Part shown: in pieces, positions 7,982 through 17,437 of the stretch
How positions within the stretch are numbered: position 1 is the stretch's first letter
Layout of the letters: each line of letters begins with the position of its first letter
Origin: Planomicrobium stackebrandtii
GTDB lineage: Bacteria; Bacillota; Bacilli; Bacillales_A; Planococcaceae
Reading direction: 5' to 3'
NCBI RefSeq assembly: GCF_030814955.1
Contig: NZ_JAUSWB010000002.1
Location: forward strand, 1 to 64,000
DNA: 64,000 nt
Program-made: the position numbers and the translations under genes
The notes under the pieces: model-generated
The model's database searches: none
What the model was told of the DNA's origin: nothing
What the model saw: only the letters and a program-made list of their open reading frames with translations

Positions 7982-8114
7982 CTGCACTCCGTTTTAGGGG
8001 CTGGAATTCGAAGGGCGCGGCATTGATATTTTTGCTGTTGTGATTCATTATAAAGAATAGACAGTCTTTTCATGTAATATGAAAAGAAATCCAGCTCTAT
8101 AAAGGAAGTACAAC

Positions 8115-9281
8115 ATGATGGATGAAAATATTACGCGCATAGAATACGGCGAAAAAGAATTGATCCTGATCGGCACAGCTCACGTCTCAAAACTTAGTGC
8201 AGAGCAGGTCAAAGCGGTCATTGAAGCAGAACAGCCGGATTCGGTGTGCATCGAATTGGATGCGCAGCGCTATGAATCGGTGACGCAAGGCAGCAAGTGG
8301 AAGGAAACCGATATTTTCAAGGTGATCAAGGAAAAGAAATCCAGTCTTTTGTTGATGAACTTGGCCATTTCCTCATTCCAAAATCGTCTGGCCGACCAGT
8401 TCGGCATCAAGCCTGGACAGGAAATGATCCAAGGGATTGCATCAGCCAAAGAAAGCGGCGCAGAATTGGTGCTGGCCGACCGCAACATCCAAGTGACGTT
8501 TTCACGCATTTGGGGAAATATCGGCTTCATGGGCAAAGCACAGCTTTTGACTTCGGTATTCTTCAGCATCTTCAGCAAAGAAACGATCTCAGAAGAAGAT
8601 TTGGAAAAAATGAAATCACAGGATACATTAAATGCGGTCATGAATGATTTCACCCAGTCTTTCCCTAAACTGAAAACACCGCTTATTGATGAACGCGATC
8701 AGTATTTGGCCCAAAAAATCAAAGAAGCACCAGGCAAGAAAATTGTCGCAGTTCTTGGTGCTGCTCATATTCCAGGAATTATTAAGGAAGTCCACAACGA
8801 GCACGACCTGGAAGAGTTATCAAAAGTGCCGCCTAAATCGAAGTGGCCGAAAATCATTGGCTGGGCGATTCCATTGGCGCTGGTCGCAATGATCGCCATC
8901 ACGTTTATGAACAACCCGGCTGCTGGCATTGATCAGACCATCAGTTGGGTCTTATGGACAGCATGTCTTGGTGCGATTGGTGCTGCAGCTGCATTTGGCC
9001 ATCCACTGGCGATACTGACTGCTTTTGTCGGCGGACCGATAGGAGCCATGCATCCATTGCTTGCAGCAGGCTGGTTTTCGGGCCTTGCACAAGCGTACGT
9101 GCGCCGTCCTAACGTAGGGGATTTCCAAACCTTATCAAAAGATGTATTCACTCTCAAAGGATTTTGGGACAATAAAGTCACGCGCGTTTTGCTGGTTGTT
9201 GTATTGACCAATCTCGGAACTGCAGCAGGAAATGTTATTGGCGGCATAGATGTTATCCGCTTGTTTTTCCAGAATCTATAA
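8115..9281 (+). CDS. TraB/PrgY-domain membrane protein
   Basis: 388 aa. The N-terminal ~235 residues are a TraB (Tiki-like) domain with the signature LIGTAHVS near residue 17, CIELDAQRYES near 50 and VAVLGAAHIPGI near 210; the conserved His/Glu residues fit a putative metalloprotease fold. Four to five membrane segments follow (about 248-388). Enterococcal relatives (TraB/PrgY) restrain peptide pheromone; here no pheromone system is visible, so the role is unknown. AAAGGAAGT precedes the ATG, and a strong terminator closes a single-gene unit. The ATG at 8118 is an equally possible start. Confidence 0.82.
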   Translation: MMDENITRIEYGEKELILIGTAHVSKLSAEQVKAVIEAEQPDSVCIELDAQRYESVTQGSKWKETDIFKVIKEKKSSLLLMNLAISSFQNRLADQFGIKPGQEMIQGIASAKESGAELVLADRNIQVTFSRIWGNIGFMGKAQLLTSVFFSIFSKETISEEDLEKMKSQDTLNAVMNDFTQSFPKLKTPLIDERDQYLAQKIKEAPGKKIVAVLGAAHIPGIIKEVHNEHDLEELSKVPPKSKWPKIIGWAIPLALVAMIAITFMNNPAAGIDQTISWVLWTACLGAIGAAAAFGHPLAILTAFVGGPIGAMHPLLAAGWFSGLAQAYVRRPNVGDFQTLSKDVFTLKGFWDNKVTRVLLVVVLTNLGTAAGNVIGGIDVIRLFFQNL

Positions 9282-9292
9282 GTAAATGGAAA

Positions 9293-9326
9293 CCCGGACA
9301 GCGAACGAGGCTGTTCGGTTTTTTCG
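9293..9326 (+). terminator. Rho-independent terminator
   Basis: CCGGACAGC and GCTGTTCGG pair (with one G-T) and are followed by TTTTTTCG. It ends the TraB-domain gene. Confidence 0.85.
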
Positions 9327-9398
9327 TATATTGACGATGTTTTATTCTGAAAAAAGGGTATAGATAAGGGAAGATTCATAACAACAAGGAGGCGCTTT

Positions 9399-9647
9399 GT
9401 GGTGGGCTTATTTCTGATGGGAATTTTGCTCTGGTCTCTGGTCATTGCTGCAGCCATTTTGGCGTTTATTGGCCTCTGGAAACGGTCGTGGAAAGCGCTA
9501 GCCTGGAGTGGAGCCGCTGTGCTTCTGCCAACGCTGCTCATTTCTATGGATGGACAAGGAGTTTGGTTCCGCTTAGCTATTCTCTTGCCGCTGCTATTGT
9601 TTGCCGGTGCTTTTCTGATGAAACACCAAAAGACACAAAGTTTGTAA
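9399..9647 (+). CDS. Small membrane protein, function unknown
   Basis: 82 aa starting with GTG at 9399, 6 nt after AAGGAGG. Hydrophobic segments at about 3-26, 33-48 and 55-75 give roughly three membrane spans, with KRSWK and KHQKTQSL as positive ends. No family was recognised. It has its own ribosome site and terminator, and codon use like its neighbours, so I regard it as real. Confidence 0.65.
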   Translation: MVGLFLMGILLWSLVIAAAILAFIGLWKRSWKALAWSGAAVLLPTLLISMDGQGVWFRLAILLPLLLFAGAFLMKHQKTQSL

Positions 9648-9676
9648 AACCGGATGGAGTTTCCATCCGGTTTTTC
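9646..9676 (+). terminator. Rho-independent terminator
   Basis: AAACCGGATGG and CCATCCGGTTTTT form the stem and tail, overlapping the stop codon of the 82-aa gene by two bases. Confidence 0.88.
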
Positions 9677-9747
9677 TGTGCATCCTGCTGGCATTTCTTT
9701 TTATGAGATTATACAATAGTTATACAAAAATTAAAGGGGATAGGCCT

Positions 9748-12700
9748 ATGAACTATCTATTGGAGCGCAGCAAATTATTTATTTTCCTGATTTTGATCCT
9801 TTCAATTATTGGCGCTTACACATTTTTGACGCTGCCTCAGCGTGAAATCCCGGAAACCCCATCGAGCCTGGCCTTAGTGTCGACAATTTTGCCGGGTGCG
9901 GGACCGGAAGAAGTGGAGAAGTCCATAACCAATCCGCTGGAGCGTGAAATCCAGAGAGTGGCCGGAATCGCTTCAATGCAGTCGATTTCCGCCAATTCCG
10001 CTTCCATCATTACGTTGGAAATCGAGGATGGCGAAAATCCGGATGAATTGATCAATAGCATTCAGCAGCAGGCGGGCAGCGCAGCTTCAGGATTTCCTGA
10101 TACAGCACAAGAGCCCACGGTTGAAAAGCTGGATCTGACGTTCCCGTTGGTATCGTATATGTTTTATGGGGACGCGAAAGAACTGGCCGATATGGAAAGC
10201 GCTTTATCCGATTTGTCAGAACAGGTAGAAGCGGTTTCGGGAGTTGCCGGAACGACAGTCAAGGGATTGAATACGCAGCAAGTCCTTATTGAACTGGACA
10301 GTGAAGAACTGGCAGCCAATAACCTTCAGCCATTTGAAGTGCTCGAATCGCTCCGGCAGGCCAACCAGCCGCTGTCGCTCGGAACCCATAACAACGGCAA
10401 TGAACAAGTCAGCCTGACCGTCCAGCAAAGCGATGGCATCGAAAAGCTCGAACAGCTGCAGGTGGGAGGAGCAGCTGTTCCGCTGGCTGATGTGGCAACG
10501 ATTGAAACTGTAGACCAGGAAACGACAGACATTGTTACGTTCGAAGGAGAGCGCGCAATCTCCTACACGGTCTTTTTGCAGACAGAGCAGGACGTTCCTA
10601 CGGTAGACGGCAATGTTTCGGAAGTGATTGAGGCATTTACGGAAACCTTGCCTTCTGGTGTGCAGGCAGAAAAATACGAATCACAGGCAGATAACGTCAA
10701 CACAATTTTCAATAGTCTATACGTTTCATTGGCCATTGCGGTATTGGCAGTGTTGATCGTCACAACAGCTGGCTTAACTTTATACGGAGCTTTTGCAGTT
10801 GCGTTGACCGTACTGGCTTCGGTGCTGATCGGGATGATTCCGATTCCATTTATGGGTGTCGATTTGAACCAGATTTCGGTAATCGGACTCATCATAGCCA
10901 TCGGTATTCTGGTCGATGACAGCATCGTCGTCAACGACAATATTCAGCGGCGCTACAAGCTGGGTGACTCACCGCTTAACGGAGCCATAACGGGTGTCCG
11001 TGAAGTATATCCATCGATTATTTCGTCCAGTTTGGCCATTGTTGTGACATTTTCACCTTTGCTGCTCTTGTCCGGCGGAAACGGAGCCTTCATCAAAGCT
11101 TTGCCAAGCATTTTGATCACTACGATTGTGGCTTCGACGGTGCTGTCAATCACGCTCGTGCCAATGATGCAATATTTGAAAACAAAACGCAGAGCGAAGA
11201 AAATTTCAGATACTCCAGGTTTCTTGGGGAAACCGTTGGAGAAAATTGCTTTGTTTTATTCCAATAAAGTGCTGCGTGGCGTATTAAAACGCCCGCTTCT
11301 GGTGGGACTTGGCGGCTTGTTGATATCGACAGGTCTGTTATCTCTCGCGCTTTTCACGCCGTTTGAGTTTTTCCCGGCAGCAGACCGGGAGGAAGTGACG
11401 ATGGATGTCCGTCTTGCAGAAGGGACAACTATCGAAGAAACAGATGCATTCCTCTCTGATTTGACCGAACAGGTGGTATCCGAAGATGAGGATGTAGCTG
11501 AAATAGCCATCTTTACCGGTGAAGGCTTGCCAAACTTGTTCTCTGCTTCCATGGACAATACAGGCGGCAACACGGGTCAAGTGGCATTCCGGATCGATCG
11601 TGAAAACACGACCGCTGCAGACTTTATCAACAAATGGCAGCCGGATTTGCGCGAGCGCTTCCCGGAAGCGGAAATCTTCCTGGAGACGATTGTGCAGGGT
11701 CCGCCTGTTGGCGCTCCTGTGACCGTAGCCATCAAAGGTGAAGACATCGAACAATTGGAATCGCTTCGTGACAGGCTAAAAGAACAGATGCTTGGAAATG
11801 GAGCCGATATTGTAGCTGACAACTTGGGAGATCCAGTACCCGCTATTGAATACGTGCCGAATCAGGATGCGCTGCAGGAAAACACAATAGCGCTCAGTAC
11901 GGTGACCAATCAGCTGCAGCTCCTGACGCAAGGTGTGCCGCTGTACACGATTTATGAGGGGCAGATGCCATACGACGTATCTCTGAAACAATCTGGCATT
12001 GCAGATGGCGAACCGATTGATTTGTCTCAGTTCAATGTTCCTTCACTTTCTGAACAAGGCCCGCCGCAATTGATTCCAATGAATGAATTGCTGACGGAGG
12101 AAGAAACGACACGGTTGGCACAGATTCCGCATCAACAAGGAAACCGCTCTATTACACTCCGGGCATTCGGTGAAGTGGATGACTTTGAAAATAAGATGCT
12201 GGACATAGTAGATGCCGAGCGTGAGTCATTGCCGGAAGGCTATGAATTATCAATAGGTGGCGAAAACTCGGACCAGGAAGCGTTTTTTGCTGAAATTGGC
12301 GTGCTGTTCCTGGTAGTTCTGCTGCTGGTTTATCTGGTTATTGCTTTCCAATTTAAATCGTTCAGCCTGCCGTTCCTTGTGCTGATCGCTGTGTATCTCG
12401 GAATCTCCGGGGCGATTCTTGGCTTGTTCCTGACGCAGACGCCGCTAAGTTTCCTTGGTGTTATGGGAATTGTCTCCCTGACAGGGATTGTGGTGCGGAA
12501 CGCCGTCGTTCTTATCGACTTTGTGGAAACACGCCGGTTGTCGGGCGGGTTTGATATCGATGAAGCCATCGTGGAATCGGGCTATGCCCGCATTAAGCCG
12601 ATTCTTCTGACCTCAATCACGTCGATTATCGCACTTGTGCCGGTCGCCTTATCGGGAGATCCGTTGTTTGAACCGCTGGCGGTAACGATTATTGCAGGAT

Positions 12701-12792
12701 TAACGTTCTCCAGCTTGTTCACATTGGTAATGATTCCAGCGCTGTACTTGGTGTTTTATCGTCTGAATCGGCGCAGAAATAGGGTCGCATAA
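9748..12792 (+). CDS. RND (HAE1/AcrB-family) efflux permease, SwrC-like
   Basis: 1014 aa. Twelve membrane segments are expected: one at residues 9-29, a large loop, then a block near 330-480, one at ~520, a second loop, and a block near 855-1010. The start LERSKLFIFLILILSIIGAYTF and TLPQREIPE are typical of the AcrB/MMPL superfamily. The proton-relay acids appear as GILVDDSIVVNDNI near 390. I chose the ATG at 9748 after AAAGGGGA; the frame extends to 9703 without a ribosome site. No membrane-fusion partner adjoins it, as is usual for Gram-positive SwrC-like pumps. Substrates are unknown. Confidence 0.88.
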   Translation: MNYLLERSKLFIFLILILSIIGAYTFLTLPQREIPETPSSLALVSTILPGAGPEEVEKSITNPLEREIQRVAGIASMQSISANSASIITLEIEDGENPDELINSIQQQAGSAASGFPDTAQEPTVEKLDLTFPLVSYMFYGDAKELADMESALSDLSEQVEAVSGVAGTTVKGLNTQQVLIELDSEELAANNLQPFEVLESLRQANQPLSLGTHNNGNEQVSLTVQQSDGIEKLEQLQVGGAAVPLADVATIETVDQETTDIVTFEGERAISYTVFLQTEQDVPTVDGNVSEVIEAFTETLPSGVQAEKYESQADNVNTIFNSLYVSLAIAVLAVLIVTTAGLTLYGAFAVALTVLASVLIGMIPIPFMGVDLNQISVIGLIIAIGILVDDSIVVNDNIQRRYKLGDSPLNGAITGVREVYPSIISSSLAIVVTFSPLLLLSGGNGAFIKALPSILITTIVASTVLSITLVPMMQYLKTKRRAKKISDTPGFLGKPLEKIALFYSNKVLRGVLKRPLLVGLGGLLISTGLLSLALFTPFEFFPAADREEVTMDVRLAEGTTIEETDAFLSDLTEQVVSEDEDVAEIAIFTGEGLPNLFSASMDNTGGNTGQVAFRIDRENTTAADFINKWQPDLRERFPEAEIFLETIVQGPPVGAPVTVAIKGEDIEQLESLRDRLKEQMLGNGADIVADNLGDPVPAIEYVPNQDALQENTIALSTVTNQLQLLTQGVPLYTIYEGQMPYDVSLKQSGIADGEPIDLSQFNVPSLSEQGPPQLIPMNELLTEEETTRLAQIPHQQGNRSITLRAFGEVDDFENKMLDIVDAERESLPEGYELSIGGENSDQEAFFAEIGVLFLVVLLLVYLVIAFQFKSFSLPFLVLIAVYLGISGAILGLFLTQTPLSFLGVMGIVSLTGIVVRNAVVLIDFVETRRLSGGFDIDEAIVESGYARIKPILLTSITSIIALVPVALSGDPLFEPLAVTIIAGLTFSSLFTLVMIPALYLVFYRLNRRRNRVA

Positions 12793-12800
12793 TAATCAAG

Positions 12801-12832
12801 AACTGCGCAGTCCTCGGGCTGCGCAGTTTTTA
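12801..12832 (+). terminator. Rho-independent terminator
   Basis: AACTGCGCAG and CTGCGCAGTT form a 10-bp stem followed by TTTA. It ends the RND pump gene. Confidence 0.9.
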
Positions 12833-12901
12833 TTCGAATCGGCGAATATTCGAAAAGCGAACGGGTAAGCAATAAAGTAAAGGTGACTGGAGGAGAGGGC
12901 A

Positions 12902-14338
12902 ATGGAAGAAATCCAACAGAAGAAAACAAAAGCTGATATTGCTCAAGGCCCTTTCCTGGCAGTTTTAATGGCCGGTGTTTTTATTGCCATTCTTAACCAA
13001 ACCTTATTGGCAACAGCTTTGCCTCATATCATGGATGATCTGAACATTACCGCTAACACGGCGCAGTGGCTGACTACGGTCTTTATGCTGGTAAACGGGG
13101 TCATGATCCCGATTACTGCTTTTTTAATCGGCAAGTTTTCGACGCGCAATCTATTTTTTGTCGCAATGGGCTTGTTTGCAACAGGTACGATCATTTGTGC
13201 TTTTGCGCCTGGTTTCTCAGTACTCATGGTCGGGCGAATTGTGCAAGCAGCAGGTGCGGGCATTATGATGCCGTTGACCCAGACGGTGCTGTTCATCATT
13301 TTCCCGGTGGAAAAACGCGGACAGGCAATGGGTTTGTTCGGACTGGTGATTTCCTTCGCACCCGCAATCGGGCCGACACTGTCAGGCTGGATTGTTGGAC
13401 AATACCCGTGGCGCGCCTTGTTTTATATCGTTATTCCGATTGCGCTGCTGGATCTCATACTGGCCTATTTTTTCCTGAAAAATGTCACAAAGCAAACTTT
13501 CCCTACATTGGATATTTTATCGATTGTTCTATCGACAATGGGGTTCGGTGGAATTCTTTACGGCTTTTCAAGTGCTGGTTCTCTCGGTTGGGACAGTCCT
13601 GCGGTTACGGTTTCGATAGTGGTCGGCATCGTTTCACTGCTGTTCTTTATCCGCCGCCAGTTCCGTCTGGATGAGCCAATTTTGGAATTCAGGGTGTTTT
13701 CCTACGGCATCTTCACTTTATCAACGGTGCTGAGTGTCATCGTTTTTATTTCCATGATTGGCAGCGCCACGATCTTGCCGATTTATATGCAGAATATGCA
13801 CGGCTTTACAGCGCTTGAATCGGGGCTGATGCTGCTGCCTGGAGCCATCATTATGGGATTGATGAATCCGATTACCGGCCGGATTTTTGATAAGGTCGGC
13901 GGCAAGTGGCTCGCGGTTGTTGGCTTATCGATTGTCACGGTCTCGACTTTCCAGTTTACGGTGCTGACCGCCACGACTTCTTTTCTTTACTTGACTGTCA
14001 TGCATGCCATCCGGATGTTTGGTGTGGCCATGGTGATGATGCCGGTGACGACGGCCGGGCTTAATCAGCTGCCTGAGCGGCTGATTCCACATGGTACAGC
14101 GATGAGCAATACAATGAGGCAAGTATCGGGATCGATCGGGACGGCGCTTTTAGTGACTATCATGACCAGTACCGCCCTTGATCCGGAACAGTACGGGGTT
14201 CAAGGATTGATCCGCGGCGTCAACATTTCATTTATGGTAGTAGGTATTTTAAGTGTTATTGGCGTAGTTTTGGCTTTTTTCCTCAGGAAAACCGGCCCGG
14301 AAATGGAAGAGGCAAACCAAAAGGCGAATAAAGCCTGA
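12902..14338 (+). CDS. DHA2-family MFS drug efflux transporter (LmrB/EmrB-like)
   Basis: 478 aa, 14 membrane segments expected. The DHA2 signature FIAILNQTLLATALPHIM lies near residue 26, WLTTVFMLVNGVMIP in TM2, GKFSTRN as motif A near 80 and RIVQAAGAGIMMP as motif B near 110. Motif C follows (APAIGPTLSGWI). GGAGGAGAGGGC precedes the ATG. It probably exports drugs or lipophilic cations by proton antiport. There is no adjacent TetR/MarR regulator, though it follows another efflux gene. Confidence 0.85.
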   Translation: MEEIQQKKTKADIAQGPFLAVLMAGVFIAILNQTLLATALPHIMDDLNITANTAQWLTTVFMLVNGVMIPITAFLIGKFSTRNLFFVAMGLFATGTIICAFAPGFSVLMVGRIVQAAGAGIMMPLTQTVLFIIFPVEKRGQAMGLFGLVISFAPAIGPTLSGWIVGQYPWRALFYIVIPIALLDLILAYFFLKNVTKQTFPTLDILSIVLSTMGFGGILYGFSSAGSLGWDSPAVTVSIVVGIVSLLFFIRRQFRLDEPILEFRVFSYGIFTLSTVLSVIVFISMIGSATILPIYMQNMHGFTALESGLMLLPGAIIMGLMNPITGRIFDKVGGKWLAVVGLSIVTVSTFQFTVLTATTSFLYLTVMHAIRMFGVAMVMMPVTTAGLNQLPERLIPHGTAMSNTMRQVSGSIGTALLVTIMTSTALDPEQYGVQGLIRGVNISFMVVGILSVIGVVLAFFLRKTGPEMEEANQKANKA

Positions 14339-14495
14339 TATAACAAGTTGTAGGACTTATGTATGCGTTATCATTTTGTCACACGATAGTCATTTACTTC
14401 TTTCTTTAGATTTGGTAAGATGTCTGACGACAGCAGAGTTAAACATATTATTTGCTTAATTTTCTGATAAAAAAATATATTGATGAGGTGAAGTT

Positions 14496-15707
14496 GTGAA
14501 TTTATTGTGGGGCATCTTTGGCGTATTCGTTGTTCTTGGAATCGCCTTCCTATTATCAAGCGGCAAGAAGTCTATTAAGCCACGGACAATTCTCGGCGGA
14601 TTAGCCATCCAAATCACGTTTGCATTTATGGTGTTGGAATGGGACTTGGGAAGACAAGCTCTATTGGGTCTCTCGAATTTGGTTCAAAATGTAATTAACT
14701 ATGCGGGTGAAGGGATCGCTTTCGTATTCGGTCCAGCTGCTGATACGGAAGGTTTTGGTTTTGTCTTTGCTTTTCAAGTATTGACGATCATCATATTCTT
14801 CTCTTCTCTAATTTCAGTACTGTATTACCTGGGTATTATGCAAATTATCATCAAACTTCTCGGAGGCGCTTTATCAAAGCTTCTCGGAACCAGCAAAGCG
14901 GAATCGATTTCAGCAGCTGCGAATATTTTCGTCGGCCAAACGGAAGCACCGCTTGTCGTGCGTCCGTTTATCGCAGGGATGACCAAATCTGAATTATTCG
15001 CAGTTATGACAGGAGGACTCGCCTCAGTAGCCGGTTCCACTTTAGCCGGTTATGCACTTCTCGGCGTACCGCTTGAATACTTGTTGGCTGCAAGTTTCAT
15101 GGCTGCACCGGCTGGTTTGATCATGGCTAAAATCATGATGCCGGAAACAGAGGAAGTTGAAGAAAAAGAATTTGTGATGGAAAAAGACCAAACCTCAGTC
15201 AACGTCGTGGATGCAGCAGCACGCGGTGCATCTGACGGCTTGCAGTTGGCTTTGAATGTTGGAGCAATGCTCCTTGCGTTTATCGCGTTGATTGCCTTGT
15301 TAAACGGTGTACTTGGCGGCATCGGAGGCTGGTTCGGCTTTGATGGCCTAACAATCCAAAGCATTTTGGGTGTCATCTTCGCACCACTCGCCTGGGCGAT
15401 TGGTGTGCCTTGGGCAGAAGCTGTTCAAGCCGGCAGTTTCATCGGACAAAAACTGGTGCTCAACGAATTTGTTGCGTACACGGCTTTTGCTCCGGAAATC
15501 GCCAACTTGTCGCCAAAAACAGTCATCGTTGTCAGCTTTGCCCTTTGTGGGTTCGCTAACTTGAGCTCATTGGCAATTCTACTAGGCGGTCTTGGTGCCA
15601 TGGCACCAAGCCGTCGTCCGGATATTGCTCGCCTCGGCATTCGTGCCGTTGCTGCAGGTATGCTCGCTTCATTACTGAGCGCAGCTATTGCTGGGATGTT
15701 CGTCTAA
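14496..15707 (+). CDS. nupC: NupC-family concentrative nucleoside transporter
   Basis: 403 aa, GTG start 5 nt after GATGAGGTG. The CNT signature includes [13 protein letters not shown] near residue 150, [14 protein letters not shown] near 170 and NEFVAYTAF plus [15 protein letters not shown] in the C-terminal half. These hold the nucleoside and cation sites. It imports nucleosides with a proton or sodium. The 157 bp upstream show no clear operator. A terminator follows. The purine permease beyond the IS element suggests a purine/nucleoside uptake neighbourhood. Confidence 0.9.
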   Translation: MNLLWGIFGVFVVLGIAFLLSSGKKSIKPRTILGGLAIQITFAFMVLEWDLGRQALLGLSNLVQNVINYAGEGIAFVFGPAADTEGFGFVFAFQVLTIIIFFSSLISVLYYLGIMQIIIKLLGGALSKLLGTSKAESISAAANIFVGQTEAPLVVRPFIAGMTKSELFAVMTGGLASVAGSTLAGYALLGVPLEYLLAASFMAAPAGLIMAKIMMPETEEVEEKEFVMEKDQTSVNVVDAAARGASDGLQLALNVGAMLLAFIALIALLNGVLGGIGGWFGFDGLTIQSILGVIFAPLAWAIGVPWAEAVQAGSFIGQKLVLNEFVAYTAFAPEIANLSPKTVIVVSFALCGFANLSSLAILLGGLGAMAPSRRPDIARLGIRAVAAGMLASLLSAAIAGMFV

Positions 15708-15722
15708 AATTTATATTTATTG

Positions 15723-15753
15723 AGGGATCTGCAGCTGCTGCAGGTCCCTTTTG
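15723..15753 (+). terminator. Rho-independent terminator
   Basis: AGGGATCTGCAG and CTGCAGGTCCCT pair around CTG and run into TTTT. It ends nupC. Confidence 0.82.
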
Positions 15754-15828
15754 GGTTTTGGTGCTTTTCGCTTGCGGAAAGCGGGGATTATTGAGTTTTA
15801 GGGTTTGTTTTTGGAGGGGGCGATTGGC

Positions 15829-15868
15829 TTACGGGCGCTAAAATGGATTTACGGTCGTTCGAGTTGAG
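15829..15868 (+). repeat. 20-bp tandem repeat units, left of the IS element
   Basis: Two units starting TTACGGGCGCT (15829) and TTACGGTCGTTC (15849) are spaced exactly 20 bp apart. Two more of the same type lie on the other side of the IS at 17271 and 17291. The insertion sequence therefore landed in or next to a short tandem array. Confidence 0.6.
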
Positions 15869-15933
15869 ACAATGAACCAAAAGTAGACAAATAGTTTATC
15901 GGTCCTTCAAAATAAAACCAAGGAGTGATGACC

Positions 15934-16239
15934 GTGGACACACGAAAAAGCTATACCTATGAAACCAAGAAACAAGCGGTGGAACTGTATTTTGAAGGGT
16001 TATCCACCAGAGAAGTAGCTGATCGTCTGGAGATTCAGAACCCTTCGAGTATCCGTTATTGGTCGGGGCTGGTGAAAGAAGCCAAGTCCTTTGACGTGCT
16101 TCGTGAGAAACGGCGAGGGCCACGCGAAGCCGGGAGTGGTGCACCTAAAACTGAACTCGAAGTCACAAAAGCGAAACTGGAACGCGCTGAACTCGAAATC
16201 ATGTACTTAAAAAAGCTTATTGCGCTGCGAAAGGGGTGA
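15934..16239 (+). CDS. IS3-family transposase OrfA
   Basis: 101 aa from the GTG at 15934 (8 nt after AAGGAG; the ATG at 15928 is too close to it). An N-terminal helix-turn-helix (TKKQAVELYFEGLSTREVAD) and a C-terminal leucine-zipper-like helix (LEVTKAKLERAELEIMYLKK) are typical of OrfA, which binds the IS ends. At 16209-16215 the phase A-AAA-AAG allows a -1 shift into the orfB frame, giving the full OrfAB transposase. The stop overlaps the orfB start (GTGA). Confidence 0.88.
   Translation: MDTRKSYTYETKKQAVELYFEGLSTREVADRLEIQNPSSIRYWSGLVKEAKSFDVLREKRRGPREAGSGAPKTELEVTKAKLERAELEIMYLKKLIALRKG
16209..16215 (+). promoter_or_regulatory. -1 programmed frameshift site (A6G)
   Basis: AAAAAAG read in the orfA frame as A-AAA-AAG is the slippery heptamer used by IS150-group elements. 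The -1 frame is open from here into orfB. Confidence 0.7.
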
Positions 16240-17120
16240 AACCGATCGAGCTCGATTTTGAGTTCGTCGAAGAACACAAGAACCGTTTTCCGATTACGGA
16301 ACTGATCGGCATTGCCCAAAACCTGAGCCGTGCCGGCTATTACAAACGGCTGAAAAAAGACCCTGCGCAGTCTCGAACCGAACGGGACCAAGCGCTCCTG
16401 AAACAGATGCTTTCCCTCTACGTCACTCATGGGGGAAACCTGGGACACGAGCGATATAAGTTGGAGTTGAAGAATACATACGCTCATATCGTCAGTCTCA
16501 AACGCATCCGCCGGATGCGGGAAATGTACCGCATGCCGCTTAAGACAGCACGCCGAAAACCACGCCCAGCAGGAAGCGGTCACGCGGAAATCGGCAACCT
16601 CCTCAACCGGAACTTCAAAGCCACGCGGCCGGGTCTCAAGTTTTCCGTTGATATCAGTTACCTGGAAGTGAAACAGCCCTTTCAGGATTTTCTCTACCTT
16701 TGTGCCATTTTGGATCTTTACAACAATGAAATCGTTGCTTACACGATCAATGACACATTGGATGTGGATTTTGTCCTCGCGGCGGTCCGTCAGTTAGAAG
16801 AGCGCGGATTCGAGAAAGGCGCCCTCATCCACAGTGATCAGGGCATCCAGTTCACCAGCCATAGCTACCAAGGGCTCCTGAAAAAACTGGAGATGACCCA
16901 ATCGATGTCCCGCCGAGGCAACTGTTGGGACAATGCGCCGATTGAGAGTTTTTTTGGTAAACTCAAAACCGAAATGCCCGGCTTCAGCATCCCGGAAACG
17001 AAAGACGAAGTCCGAGCTGCCGTTGCGAAGTATATCGCTTATTACAACGAGAAACGGCCGCAGCTGAAGCTCGGCACCTCGCCGATTACCTACCGAAACT
17101 CACAAGTACTCGCCGCTTGA
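16236..17120 (+). CDS. IS3-family transposase OrfB (DDE integrase core)
   Basis: 294 aa. N-terminal HTH_21 region (RAGYYKRLKK, then THGGNLGHERYKLEL), then an rve-type catalytic core. The DDE residues are D in KFSVDISYLE, D in LIHSDQGIQFTS and E in NAPIESFFGKLKTE, with the usual D-D and 35-residue D-E spacing. It ends YNEKRPQLKLGTSPITYR. GTG start overlaps the orfA stop; the functional enzyme is probably the frameshifted OrfAB. No disruption seen. Confidence 0.9.
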   Translation: MKPIELDFEFVEEHKNRFPITELIGIAQNLSRAGYYKRLKKDPAQSRTERDQALLKQMLSLYVTHGGNLGHERYKLELKNTYAHIVSLKRIRRMREMYRMPLKTARRKPRPAGSGHAEIGNLLNRNFKATRPGLKFSVDISYLEVKQPFQDFLYLCAILDLYNNEIVAYTINDTLDVDFVLAAVRQLEERGFEKGALIHSDQGIQFTSHSYQGLLKKLEMTQSMSRRGNCWDNAPIESFFGKLKTEMPGFSIPETKDEVRAAVAKYIAYYNEKRPQLKLGTSPITYRNSQVLAA

Positions 17121-17270
17121 GCCGCGCCCTTATTCAGTGGTCGTTTAGTTGAAGCGAATCGGGGGCGAAAAAACAGACAGAGGTAAAAAGAGCCGATATG
17201 TCGGGATCGATGGGAAAATCAAAACGCCGTTAAACTACTGTCTACTTGACAGGTAGGGAGTCAAAAAAAG

Positions 17271-17306
17271 TTACGGTCGCTCAAAAATTTTTACAGTCGT
17301 TCACGG
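17271..17306 (+). repeat. 20-bp tandem repeat units, right of the IS element
   Basis: TTACGGTCGCTC (17271) and TTACAGTCGTTC (17291) are spaced 20 bp apart and match the two units left of the IS. Confidence 0.6.
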
Positions 17307-17336
17307 CTAGCGCTGCTCCTTATCAAGCATATCCTC

Positions 17337-17365
17337 TTGACAGCGCTATCTTTTTAGATTACACT
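17337..17365 (+). promoter_or_regulatory. SigmaA promoter of the purine permease gene
   Basis: TTGACA at 17337-17342, a 17-nt spacer and TACACT at 17360-17365. The leader has a small CCTAT-TTCG-ATAGG hairpin. No guanine riboswitch core was found. Confidence 0.7.
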
Positions 17366-17437
17366 CCTATCTTGGCTTACCTATTTCGATAGGCAGAGCG
17401 GGTAGGGAGAGGGCTAATTTAATAGAAGGTTATGACT

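Larger units (their letters stand above)
15866..17255 (+). mobile_element. IS3-family insertion sequence (IS150-like), apparently intact
   Basis: The element carries orfA, an A6G frameshift site and orfB. Imperfect terminal inverted repeats share AAGTAGACA followed by TAGTTTA and CGG: left at about 15879-15902, and on the minus strand at the right end (about 17227-17251). Exact ends and the target duplication could not be fixed by eye, so the limits may be off by 10-15 bp. 17121-17255 is non-coding element tail. Both ORFs are open, so it may still be active. Confidence 0.75.

Noticed and set aside
15934-17120. Frameshift-damaged transposase pseudogene
   Set aside because: The break between orfA and orfB is the normal IS150-group programmed frameshift (A-AAA-AAG at 16209), and both frames are intact.
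17366-17437. Purine riboswitch before the purine permease
   Set aside because: The conserved loop sequences of the guanine/adenine aptamer are absent; only a small hairpin is present.
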